Origin: Ehretia macrophylla
Lineage: Eukaryota > Streptophyta > Magnoliopsida > Boraginales > Ehretiaceae
Length of the DNA: 64,000 nt
Direction of reading: 5' to 3'
Assembly: GCA_037974665.1 (NCBI GenBank)
Contig: CM075764.1
Span: forward strand, 88,220,825-88,284,824
Shown here: positions 47,953 to 57,977 of the stretch, piece after piece
Layout: each line of letters begins with the position of its first letter
Numbering within the stretch: the stretch's first letter is position 1
The notes under the pieces: generated by a model
Databases searched by the model: none
Seen by the model: only the letters and a program-made list of their open reading frames with translations
Told to the model about the DNA's origin: nothing
Translations under genes and position numbers: made by a program

Positions 47953-48963
47953 TTACTGAGATGGTGGCTGTTGAGGACCTGCTTCTAAACCTCTCAATAA
48001 AGCAACTTCTGCTCGTAAAGCAATAACATCGTCTTTCAGTCTATATAATCTTGCATTGATGTTAGTATTCATCGTCTACATCTCTCTGTACATTTTTTCC
48101 ATCAAGGACTTTTCAGGCTGAGTACTCGGTTGTTGTGAAGAAGTGGTTTCCTCAGTAGGTTGAGTAGAGGTCCGTGGGGCATTTAATGCTAATGGCATTT
48201 TTTTAACAGCTCACTCCAAATGTTTAAGATTCTTGGTGAAATCTGGTTCACCATACAGAGCAATAGAGAGGACCATGATTGGCTCATCAGGTGAAAAATG
48301 AAAATTAAACCTCTAAAGTAAAGAAACTATTAATCGAGGAAAACGAAGTATAAATGTAGCATGAAATCGTCGCATGTGGTCTATAAGACTCATCATATTT
48401 TCCCCCATGACAGCTCCAACATCGAAAAGTTCACCTTGATAAATCTAATATAACACTTGTAAGAAAACTTCTGTCCTCTCTTGATCATGACCATGTGGGC
48501 AAAAATTCTTCTTAACAATTATATCAATTAACCACATGGAGAGAAGTTCTCCTTATACCTATACCATGTTCAAGAACTGGACCCCCACACAACTGAGTAG
48601 CAATCTCTAAATCTGTAGTTCCAGTAGTAAAGCCCTCATTTTTCGCATAAAACATATTATGCCCACACAGTATAGACATAATATCAGCAGTAGTAAATGT
48701 AATCTCAAAGCCATCAATTGTCGTATGAAATGTACCATCATTATAAAAAGATGCTCATAAAACCGTCGGATGAGACGAAGAAAAACAATAATATCATCAA
48801 AAGGCGGATGCAAGATACAGTCAAGATAATATCCCTCAAAATAATCAGAAGCACGTGCCCCACTTTCGTGAGCCCTCAAAACTTCCGAGAAATCAGTTTC
48901 AGCCTCAATTTGAGCATTATCAAGTCTTGCAGTCAATGATAATTTCTGTCTTTTTAGACCCAT
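47953..48963 (-). pseudogene. Third ORF of the Athila-type element (env-position)
   Basis: Starts at the ATG at 48963 (MGLKRQKLSLTARLD). An IRRFYEHLF stretch, followed in another frame by a segment ending in a TTADIMSILCG pattern, resembles the plant transposon protein region found after pol in Athila elements. The last part, ending at the stop at 47953-47955, is a Leu-rich, probably coiled-coil tail (RLKDDVIALRAEVALLRG). A frameshift lies near 48750, and further stops occur between 48300 and 48550. No signal peptide or transmembrane segment typical of an envelope is visible. Function unknown. Confidence 0.6.
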
Positions 48964-50843
48964 AGTCTAAATAAAATAAAAAACTAAATTAGAAAAAAAA
49001 CACACAATATATATATTTTTTATTTTTCAGAATTTATTTATACAAACTAGATTAAACAACCCCTTAAGGAACCATGAAACCATTCTTAACAACACACAAC
49101 ATTATCGAATTCTCATTCTCACAAAATCTCCAACATCTACTCAATATGCAATTATAAACTATCCATGACAACCAAAATAGAGACATATATAAAGATGTAT
49201 TGATATATACATAAATACATTAATCTGAAACTTTTATTTTTTTATCAATTTTTTGGATTTTTTTTTAATTCTAAACAGTATGTAATACAAAATAAAAATT
49301 GAATTCTAACTAATATTTTATAAATATATATATACACACATATACATACATGTATACATACATATATACATACACATATACATACATATACAAGAAAAAA
49401 AATCATACCTAAACGAAGATTGAAAGCTATAGAACAACAATAATCCATAAACAAACAGTAAAAATCATCCTAAAAGCTTAAAAAACGCATATATACATAC
49501 ATATATAAAACTCGAAATAAAACTAAAAAAAAATGCAAAAATAAGACGTAAAGCATGAAAACATACCTTGGAGTGTAGATATGTGGTTGATCTGGGGTGG
49601 GAAAGGGTTTTGGTGACTTTTAGGGGTGATTTCAGTGGGGTGGGGGGTGTTTTGTTTTAAAATTTTGCTACTGCCGTCGGGGCTTAGGTTATAAGCCCCG
49701 ATTGTAATCGGGCGCTCGAGCACTCTGCTGAATTTTTTTTTTAATATATATATTTATATATAATATATAATATATACATTCTTAACAAAAATAGAACAAA
49801 TGAAAATCCTACCATATTCATAAATATATATATAGATATATAAATAGATATATATATATATATATATAAATAGAGATATATATATACTATAAATACATAA
49901 ATTGGAAAATCAACCACATAATATTTCAATAAACATTAAACTAGTACACAAGAAAATGAAAATTACAACAACAACATAAAATTATCTCACAATCGTGGGA
50001 ATGCAAGAACATTTTATTTATACTCAACACGCCTATGATCCCAGTTGATAAAAAGATATATAAGAAAAAGGTAAATGATGCAAATGAGTACACAACCATG
50101 GCAAATTGATATTCCGTGAGAGTCCCAAACATCATCATGTTGAATGCAGCAGAGTAGAGAAATGAAAGAAGAAAAATTTGCTAGAGGGGAGAGTGAAGGT
50201 GGCGGTGAAGAAAAATGAAGGGGAGAATGAAGAAAGTAGGGTTTTAAAAACCTTCTGCTAGGGTAAACAACGCTCGAGCGGGGGATTAGGCGCGCTCGAT
50301 CGTGGTCTTCCCGATTCTTTTTTTTTAAATGTTTTTTTTTATTATTATTATTTGAATTTAAAATTAACGGACTAGCTATTCCAGAGGTTTCTGTGTTCAC
50401 GCCATCCAGTACTTTCCTTCGGCACTCACATGGGGCCACAACCAGTTCTACAGGGTCAAAAGCAAAATAGTGGAGTTTTACGTTATAGACAATACCGTTT
50501 GGTAAATGCTCTAACTCCTAACTACCTTATCAAGTAATGCCCAAACAGACCCTAAACTACATTAAGCTAGTGGAGTGGCAAGTACTGTTAGACAGAGTTG
50601 TACTGATCAGTCAACCGCACACAAAAACGTACAGTGACTACTAGTATCATGACAATCATACCTGTATGAGTGCTTCTCAAGGTTAAAACCCAAACTACAT
50701 TAAGCTGGAGAAAAACTCATATGGTAAAGAAAATAAATGACAGAAAAATAAAATTGAATCCAAATAGCCACAGGAATCCCTAGGTTACCTCCTAGGAGGG
50801 CTAAGTTTAAGGTCTTCAGCCAGACAGAGTACCATTGAAATTG
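48964..50843 (-). other. Spacer between integrase and the third ORF
   Basis: Non-coding as far as I can tell, with (TA)n and TATACATACA tracts (49320-49400 and 49745-49885). Two sites (49683-49723 and 50242-50280) repeat the LTR promoter pattern, with CGCTCGAGC followed on the minus strand by a TATA-like sequence. The 141-codon frame at 50014-50439 matches no family I know. Confidence 0.5.
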
Positions 50844-52290
50844 TTACTCTGCAGGGATTAGGTCTTTAAGTACAATCGACTCTTTACCCCAATTCTTTAA
50901 CCGGATTGCTGGTTTTAGCCTTTGTCCGTTTACAAACATCATTTTTCCATCTTTCTTATCTTTTATCTTGACAACACCGGACGGAAAAACTTGTTCAACC
51001 TTAAATGGCTCATCCCATCTAGACCTCAATTTTCCTGTGAACAATCATAACTTAGAATTAAATAACCACACATCTTCTCCAGGAACAAAATTATTCCGAA
51101 CAATCATTTTGTCATGCGTTCTTTTCATTCTCTGATTATAAATCTTGGCATTGTCATATGCCTCTACACGCATCTCTTCAAGTTCATTTAGATGGAGCAA
51201 TCTATTTTTACGAGCTTTCTCCAAGTCAAAATTCATAGTCCTAATTTCCCAATAAGCCTTATGTTCCAATTCAACAAGTAAATGACATGTTTTCACAAAA
51301 ACTAAATGAAAAGGTGACATTCTTATGAGAGTCTTATATGCAGTTCTGTATGCCCAAAGTGCATCATTCAATCGAGAAGACCAATCATTTCTATCAGGTT
51401 TTACTGTCTTTTCAAGGATTGATTTAATCTCCCTATTAGAAACCTCAACCTGTCCACTAGTTTGTGGGTGATATGGAGTAGCAACCTTATGACTGACTGA
51501 GTATTTCTTCAGCAATTTTTCAAAAGTTTGGTGAATGAAATGACTTCCACCGTCACTAATGATAGCTTTTAGAATTCCAAACCGACAGAAAATGTTTTCT
51601 TTTATGAATTTCATCACAACAGTGTGATCATTAGTCCTTGTTGCAATTGCTTCAATCCACTTACACTCATAATCAACACCAACCAGAATGTATTGAAAAC
51701 CAAAAGAGATGGAGAAATGACCCATGAAGTCAATACCCCATACATCAAAAAGTTCACAAACCAAAATGGGATTTAAGGACATCATATCCATTTTTCCCAT
51801 ATTACCTGTCTTCTGGCATATTTCACATGCCTTGCAGAACTCATGAGCATCTTTGAATAATGTAGGCCAATAAATCCACTTTGCAGAATTTTGATAGTTG
51901 TCCATCGTCCTCCAAAGTGTCCTCCACATTCCTGCGAATGATAAAATTACATGATGCTTAGCTGTTCAGGCGCTGGTATGCATCTGCGAATGATTTGATC
52001 AGAACAAATGTGAAATAAATGAGGATCCTCCCAAAAATAATATTTGCTTTTGAGAAAAAACGATCCCTCTCAGCCTTGTTCCACTCCTTGGGTATTTTAC
52101 CTACTGCAAGATAATTCACAATATGAGCATACCAAGGAAGTTTAGGAGCAGAAATTAGCAATAATTGTTCGCCAGGAAATGTATCACTCAAGGGTAATCC
52201 ATTTTCTGTTTCCTGAGATATAATTCGTGACAAATGATCAGCAACTACATTTTCCCGACCTTTCTTATCTTTGATTGTTAAATCAAATTA
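50844..52290 (-). pseudogene. pol: RNase H tail and integrase (degenerate)
   Basis: The frame continues from the RNase H end (KDKKGRENVVADHLSR) after a TAA at 52288-52290. A one-base frameshift near 52047 is followed by integrase. The zinc-binding segment has [12 protein letters not shown]. The catalytic triad is intact with DD35E spacing: Asp in WGIDFMG, Asp in IISDGGSHF and Glu in [16 protein letters not shown] at 51045-51047 interrupts the C-terminal domain, which continues in the same frame as FTGKLRSRWDEPFKVEQVF to 50844. Confidence 0.9.
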
Positions 52291-53349
52291 TTGAATTAAT
52301 AACAACCATCGAATAAGCCTAGGTTTAGCATCTTTATTTTCTAATAGGTATCTTAATGTTGAGTGGTCAGAATAAATGATGATTTTTGACCCCAACACAT
52401 AAGACCGAAACTTTTTTAATGCAAAAACTACAGCAAACAATTCTTTCTCTGTGGTGGTATAGTTTTTATAGGCGTCATCCAAAGTTCGGCTGGCATAATA
52501 GATCACACAAAGAATGCGATCCTTGTGTTGACCTAATACAACTCCTATGACATAATTTGAAGCATCACACATAATTTCAAAAGGAAGAGAATAGTCTGGT
52601 GGTTGAATCACCGGAGCAGTGGAAAGTGCATTTTTCAGTGTTTCAAAAGTAGTGACACATTTTTCATCAAACTGAAATAGAATATCTTGTGCCAACAAAT
52701 TTGATAAAGGTATAGAAATCTTACTAAAATCCTTTATAAATCGTCGGTAGAAACCAGTATGTCCAATGAATGATCTCACCTGTTTAACAGTTATTGGAGG
52801 GGGTAGATTATAAATAATATCAACCTTAGCTTTATTAACCCGAACTCCTTCCTTGGATAGAATGTGTCCGAGAACAATTCTGTCTTGCACCATGAAATGA
52901 CTTTTCTCCCAACTAAGGACAATATTAGATTCCTGACATCTTTTCAACACCAAAGATAAATTATTCAAACGGATTTCAAATGAAGAACCAAAGATAGAAA
53001 AGTCATCCATGAAGACTTCCAAAACTTTATCCATCATATCAGTTAAAATAAACATCATGCAGCGTTGGAAAGTGGTTGGTGCATTACAAAGGCCAAAAGG
53101 CATTCTTCTGTAAGCAAACGTGTCAAAAGGCATTCTTCTGTAAGCAAATGTGTCAAAAGGACATGTGAAAGTTGTCTTTTCCTGATCTTCAGGGTTCAGA
53201 GGGATCTAGTTGTATCCCGAGTACCCGTCAAGAAAACAATAATAACCATGCCCTGCCAATCTATCTAAAATTTGATCAATGAATGGTAAAGGGAAATGAT
53301 CATTTTTTGTTGCAGCATTGAGTTTCCTATAGTCAATACACATGCGTCA
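52288..53349 (-). pseudogene. pol: reverse transcriptase and RNase H (degenerate)
   Basis: The RT core is in one frame with [16 protein letters not shown], the catalytic [24 protein letters not shown] and [13 protein letters not shown]. RNase H follows ([33 protein letters not shown]). In-frame stops at 53347-53349 (TGA) and 53206-53208 (TAG) cut the N-terminal part, and TAA at 52288-52290 ends it. A 30-base tandem duplication at 53101-53160 adds ten residues in frame. Confidence 0.92.
53101..53160 (-). repeat. 30-base in-frame tandem duplication in RT
   Basis: CATTCTTCTGTAAGCAAACG... at 53101-53130 recurs at 53131-53160 with a single C/T difference. On the minus strand it repeats [10 protein letters not shown]. 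Confidence 0.95.
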
Positions 53350-54591
53350 TCCAGTTGTGGTGCGGGTAGGTACCAATTCACCTTTATCATTTGTCACCAC
53401 AGTGATTCTTGATTTTTTAGACACAACTTGTATAGGACTAACCCATTTACTATCGAAAATAGGATAAATGATACATGCATCTAACAATTTCACTATTTCC
53501 TTCTTTACAACTTCCATCATGTTCGGGTTTAGCTTACGTTGTATCTCTCTAGATGTCTTGGCTCCTTCTTCCAAATTAATCTTATGCATACAAAAAGAGG
53601 GATTTATTCCTTTAAGATCTGCAATAGTCCAACCTAATGCTTCTTTATTCTTAGACAACACCTCAATAAGTTTAGCTTCCTGCTCCAAAGATAGATTAGA
53701 AGCAATAATAGCTGGAAGTATTTGGTCTGACCCTAGAAAAACATACTTGAGGTGACTAGGAAGTTGTTTAAGTTCCAACTCAGGAGGAGATTGTATAGAA
53801 GGAAGCAAGAGTTCTTTAGAAATAGTCAATGATGGTTCTATTGCACACACTTGAAGTTTTTCATCAAATTCTAAATTTCTTTCTAAAGATTCATTATCTT
53901 CATCAGATTCTTCCTCAAACTTATTCAAAACTATTTCACCATGATTCAAAGTATCTTCCAAAAAATCTTTTTGCATGAGAGTAAGAAAAGACTCTTCAAT
54001 TAATGGATCAATCTTATCAAGAATAAAACATTCAAGACCATCATTTCCATTTGCAAACCTAGCAGCATTAGCAACATTCAGTTTTACCTTAATATCTCCA
54101 AATTTAAAATCCAACTCTCCAGTTGCACAATGAATTTTTGCATTAGCAGTTGCTAAGAATGATCTTCCTAGTATGACTGGAGTTTGAAACTTCTGGGTTT
54201 CTCCTGGTTCCATATCTAGCACAACAAAATCCACAGGAAAATAAAATTCATCAACCTTTATCAAAACATCTTCAATCATGCCCCTAGGAATTCTAAGTAA
54301 TCTATCAGCCAATTGAAGGGTGTCAGGAGTAGGTTTCAATTCTCTTATATCTAATTGTTCAAACAGATTAAAGGGGAGAAGATTTACACTAGCTCCTAAA
54401 TCAAGAAGGGCACGATTTACGCAGTGATTACCAATATAACAAGGAATGGTAAATGCACCAGGATCTTTCAATTTCGGTGGAACATGAGAAGTAAGAATGC
54501 AACTTACCTTTTCAGTCAACCTTACTTTGTTTGATATTAGAGGTGAATTCCTCCTTTTTCTGAGTGCACAGATCCTTAAGAAATTTTGCAT
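53350..54591 (-). pseudogene. pol N-terminus: aspartic protease
   Basis: A frame of about 414 codons whose DLGASVNLLP is the protease active site in Athila/Tat form. PPKLKDPGAFTIPC lies before it and VILGRSFLATANAKI after it. It joins the RT frame directly; only the TGA at 53347-53349 separates them. Its upstream edge overlaps the gag frame (54512-54591) in a different phase, which indicates a frameshift near 54520. Confidence 0.88.
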
Positions 54592-56190
54592 AGGTAGGAA
54601 TTTGCCTGATGATTTCTAAAAAGGGCAAATTGATTTTCACTTGCTTAAAAGTTTCCAGCATTTCTGCCCTTTTAGATTCTTTATTAGGTGGATTTCCTAA
54701 TGCCTGTGGAAAGGGTGCCTTGGGACTCAGGATTAATGGAATTTTTACAGTTTTAGGTTCATTTTCAGTTTCTTTTGATGAATCAACAGTAACTTGAGAC
54801 TTAGCTTTTTGCTTTGTTTGCCTTGCATTTTCATAGGCTTCAATGCTTACCTTGTTATCAACTTTTTTACCACTTCGCAATGTAGTGGCAGCTTGAAGAT
54901 CCTCCACTATTTGACTTGTAGAAACTACATGGGCCTTACCTTTCAGATTTCCATCTGGTTGGGCAGGAAGTGTTCCTTCTTCTCTTTTCTGCATGGTGCT
55001 AGACAATTGTCCTACTTGTCTTTCCAAGTTGGCAATTGCCTTTGTATGTGTACTTATTAGTTGCAAAATTGGTTCCATATTATGAAGCTTTTTCAAAACC
55101 TGTTCTTCAAAAGTAGTTTCGTAAGAATTGGAACCTGAATTAGAGGTTGAAGGTACCTGTCCTTGTGGTACTGAATGAAATCCTGGTGGATAACCTCTTG
55201 TTCTTTGTTGCTGAATATCCTCTCGATTTTGATCCCACCGTAAATTTGGATGATCCCATGTACTTGGATTATAAGTGTTAGAAAATAGATCATAATTGCG
55301 AGGGTATCTATAAGCAGCACAAGCTTGCTCTGAAATTGAATTGGGATTTGATGCAAGAATGCCTTCGCCTGAATCAACTACTTGTAATGATTTTTTTCTT
55401 TTAACCATTTTTTCCAATGCAAGAGTTAGAGTTTCAATCTTTGAGGTCAAAAAGTTGTAATCATTTGAACCTACATTTTCCTTCCTTTCTCTAGATAAAG
55501 ATGCAAGCTTTCGTGAATTGTTACTTAGTTTTATAAACAATTATGTGGCTTCTTCTGGAGATTTCTCAAGAAGTGAACCATTACAAGTTAAATCGAGCAA
55601 ACTTTGATTATGCTCATTTAACCCTTGATAGAAATTCTGAGCTAATTGTCAATATGGAATACTATGGTGTGGACATTCATGAATTAAGGTTTCAAATCTG
55701 TCCCAACTCTCATGAAGTGCCTCTCCAGGTAACTGAGAAAAATTATTTAATTGATTCCTGCATTTATTGGTTTTGAAGAAGAGTAAAATCTTTCAAGAAA
55801 TTCTCTTTGTAGTTGATCCCAAGAAATAATGGAACCAAAACGTAATTTGTAAAGCCAAATTTGTGCTTGACCCATTAAAGAGTAAGGAAACAATCTCAAT
55901 TTAACAACCTCTTTCGAGGCAGTTCTAGTATTGATCGATCTGCATGTATGGACAAAATTATTAGTGTGATCATACGAGTTTTCATTAGAAAGACCATTGA
56001 ACATGGGAAGTATTGAAATCATGTGAGACTTTATTTTAAAACCTTAATTAGTTTCAGGTAAGGCGATAGCTCGTGGAAGAACATAATCTTGTGGTGTGAA
56101 AAAATCTTTTATGCTCCTCCTCACATTTCCTGCTTCTCTACCTTCAACTTGATCCTGATTTTGGGTTTGATTCGGATTTTGATCAGTCAT
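54512..56190 (-). pseudogene. gag (degenerate)
   Basis: Start ATG at 56190 (MTDQNPNQTQNQDQ), 231 bases from the primer site. The capsid-like core includes LRLFPYSLMGQAQIWL, WDQLQREFLERF and, after a frameshift near 55770, CPHHSIPY and NFYQGLNEH. In-frame stops lie at 56044-56046 (TAA), 55649-55651 (TGA) and 55541-55543 (TAA). The long C-terminal frame (55540-54512) is low-complexity and ends YAKFLKDLC. No zinc knuckle is seen, as usual for Athila gag. Confidence 0.88.
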
Positions 56191-56420
56191 GATTAGAAAT
56201 TTATGTGCTTTGTTTCTGTATTTAAAATTTTTCTCAATTTTTGTATAAAAAACAAAGATAACTGGCTCTAAAGATCTTCGACTAAAAAGAAATAAAATCT
56301 ATACAAAGTAACACAATTGACTAAAAATTAATTCCTAAAGACTAAAAAAAAACTAAAATATATATACATATTAACACACATGTACATAAATCAAAGACTT
56401 ACTTTAATTGATGAACACCG

Positions 56421-56439
56421 ATCCCCGGCAACGCCGCCA
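56421..56439 (-). other. Primer-binding site, tRNA-Asp type
   Basis: TGGCGGCGTTGCCGGGGAT on the minus strand, five bases inside the 5' LTR. It matches the tRNA-Asp 3' end except for one C-to-G change (position 6). Confidence 0.85.
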
Positions 56440-57452
56440 TATTTTGATCGCGTCGTTTTGGGCTAAAAAATAGTGAGGTTAAATGATTGAAATAGTGCTT
56501 ACCTCGAATTACCTCTAGCTGTGGCGAGTAGAGGGTTGATCCACGGAGATTGGGGTTATCAAATTAAGTTCAATCTTTAATTTAGAGTTGTTTGACTATC
56601 TCCCGTCATGGATAAGTTTGATTAAGTCCAAAAGTCCAAGAAATATCCAAAGATACTGTATAAATGAGATCCAAAGGTGAATTGAACAAATATACTAAAT
56701 TGAAGAATTACAACACTTAACAATAAAATGAAAATCCAAAGGGTTAATGATTCGGGGTGGTTATAGCTTGGTATACTCAAGTACAAAGTTATTGATTCAG
56801 ATTAAAAGATAAGTCCTTCAGAAATAGGGCTACAAGCTCCTACTACTGAGATGAACCTTTAGTTACGTAAGTGATAAGATTAATTAATTAACGAGACTGG
56901 ATGTGTTGGTACAACTTAACGATATCCAATCTCTCAATTAATTTTTCATTTATGTAATTTGGAGGTGTCGGTACAACCAGACTAAAATCCATTCGAGGTA
57001 GTCTCGTATTAACACTAGTTTACAAAACTGGGCATATATGTATTATTAATTAACTATATCATAACTACAAGTATACATATAATTAATCAAATAATACTTA
57101 GAAAAAAAATACGAGACTTTAATAAATCTGAATCAAAACACATGTACAAGAGTAACCTTACACGTATCACCACGAAACTCGGGTCTAGTGTACCATGGTA
57201 AGCTTTAAAATACAAGAAATCATAATGTAAACCAAAATAAAGGAATACTTATCGTGTTGTATAGATTTCGGTTGATTGGTATAATTTTGGTATGATTATG
57301 GCTCACAAGACCCTCCTATCGGGATTAAAACTTTGCACACAACTAAGAATAATAACAAAAATACTCAAAAACTCACTAAAATATATATTAGAGTAACATA
57401 AAATAAGCTAAGAAGAGAAAATTGTACCCTTTTTTGTTACTGAAAACCATAG

Positions 57453-57460
57453 TATTTATA
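57453..57460 (-). promoter_or_regulatory. TATA box of the 5' LTR
   Basis: TATAAATA in the context CCTATAAATACTATGG; conserved in the other LTR at 46093-46100. Confidence 0.75.
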
Positions 57461-57634
57461 GGCTGAAAATTCAAGAGGGCGCTCGAGCGCGCCTTGCATT
57501 GAGAATTTTTTATATTTTTCTTTTGTCTTTTTCCTTTCATACTTTGTCGTCCATTTATCAGCCATTTTCCAAAAAGGGCGCTCGAGCGGGAAAAAATGGG
57601 CGCTCGAGCGCACTTCTGGCTATAGTAGGTGAAC

Positions 57635-57699
57635 TTTGACTCCGAATGTTGACTTTGACTGGCTTGTTGACTTTGACCATTGACCAAAAAGTTGACCAG
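57635..57699. promoter_or_regulatory. W-box cluster in the 5' LTR
   Basis: Seven TTGAC[CT] motifs in 65 bases (four TTGACT, three TTGACC), in U3 about 175-245 bases upstream of the TATA box. TTGACY is the WRKY factor core. Single copies are common by chance; seven on one strand in this space are not. Confidence 0.75.
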
Positions 57700-57977
57700 G
57701 TCTATTTCAAGGTTTTTCAGTATCCTAAATCCGTTTCCGCACTCGGTTTGGCCAAATTCAATCTCGATTTGCTTGTTTTAAAGTTGTTCTACCATTCTTC
57801 ACTAGTGCTGCGCTGAATTTCTTGTTCAAAGGATGGTTTTTTTGTGGCCATTCTTGCTATTTCTTCTTCAAAACCTATATTGCACGAAAATTATGTGAAA
57901 TATACAATTAAACTTGAAATAATAATGCAATATACATGATTTGATGGGTTAAAATTACCAAAAATGTAGATTTATCA

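Larger units (their letters stand above)
45081..57977 (-). mobile_element. Ty3/gypsy LTR retrotransposon, Athila-type
   Basis: A complete but degenerate 12.9-kb element in minus orientation. It has two LTRs of about 1.5 kb starting TG and ending CA, an AACTC target duplication, a tRNA-Asp primer site and a polypurine tract. Coding order along the element is gag, protease, RT, RNase H, integrase, then 3 to 4 kb with a further ORF in the position of the Athila env-like gene. The DLGASVN protease motif, the gag motif PHHSIPY and the tRNA-Asp primer all point to Athila rather than chromoviruses. Multiple nonsense codons and frameshifts mean it cannot move without help. It lies inside a MULE transposase gene. 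Confidence 0.93.
56445..57977 (-). repeat. 5' LTR of the Athila-type element
   Basis: 1533 bases. Reading in element orientation from 57977: W-box cluster (57699-57635), three copies of GCGCTCGAGCG (57611-57600, 57589-57578, 57490-57479), TATAAATA (57460-57453), then the R-U5 part. Transcription would start near 57425. Slightly longer than the other LTR, partly because of an extra palindrome copy near 57578. Confidence 0.95.
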
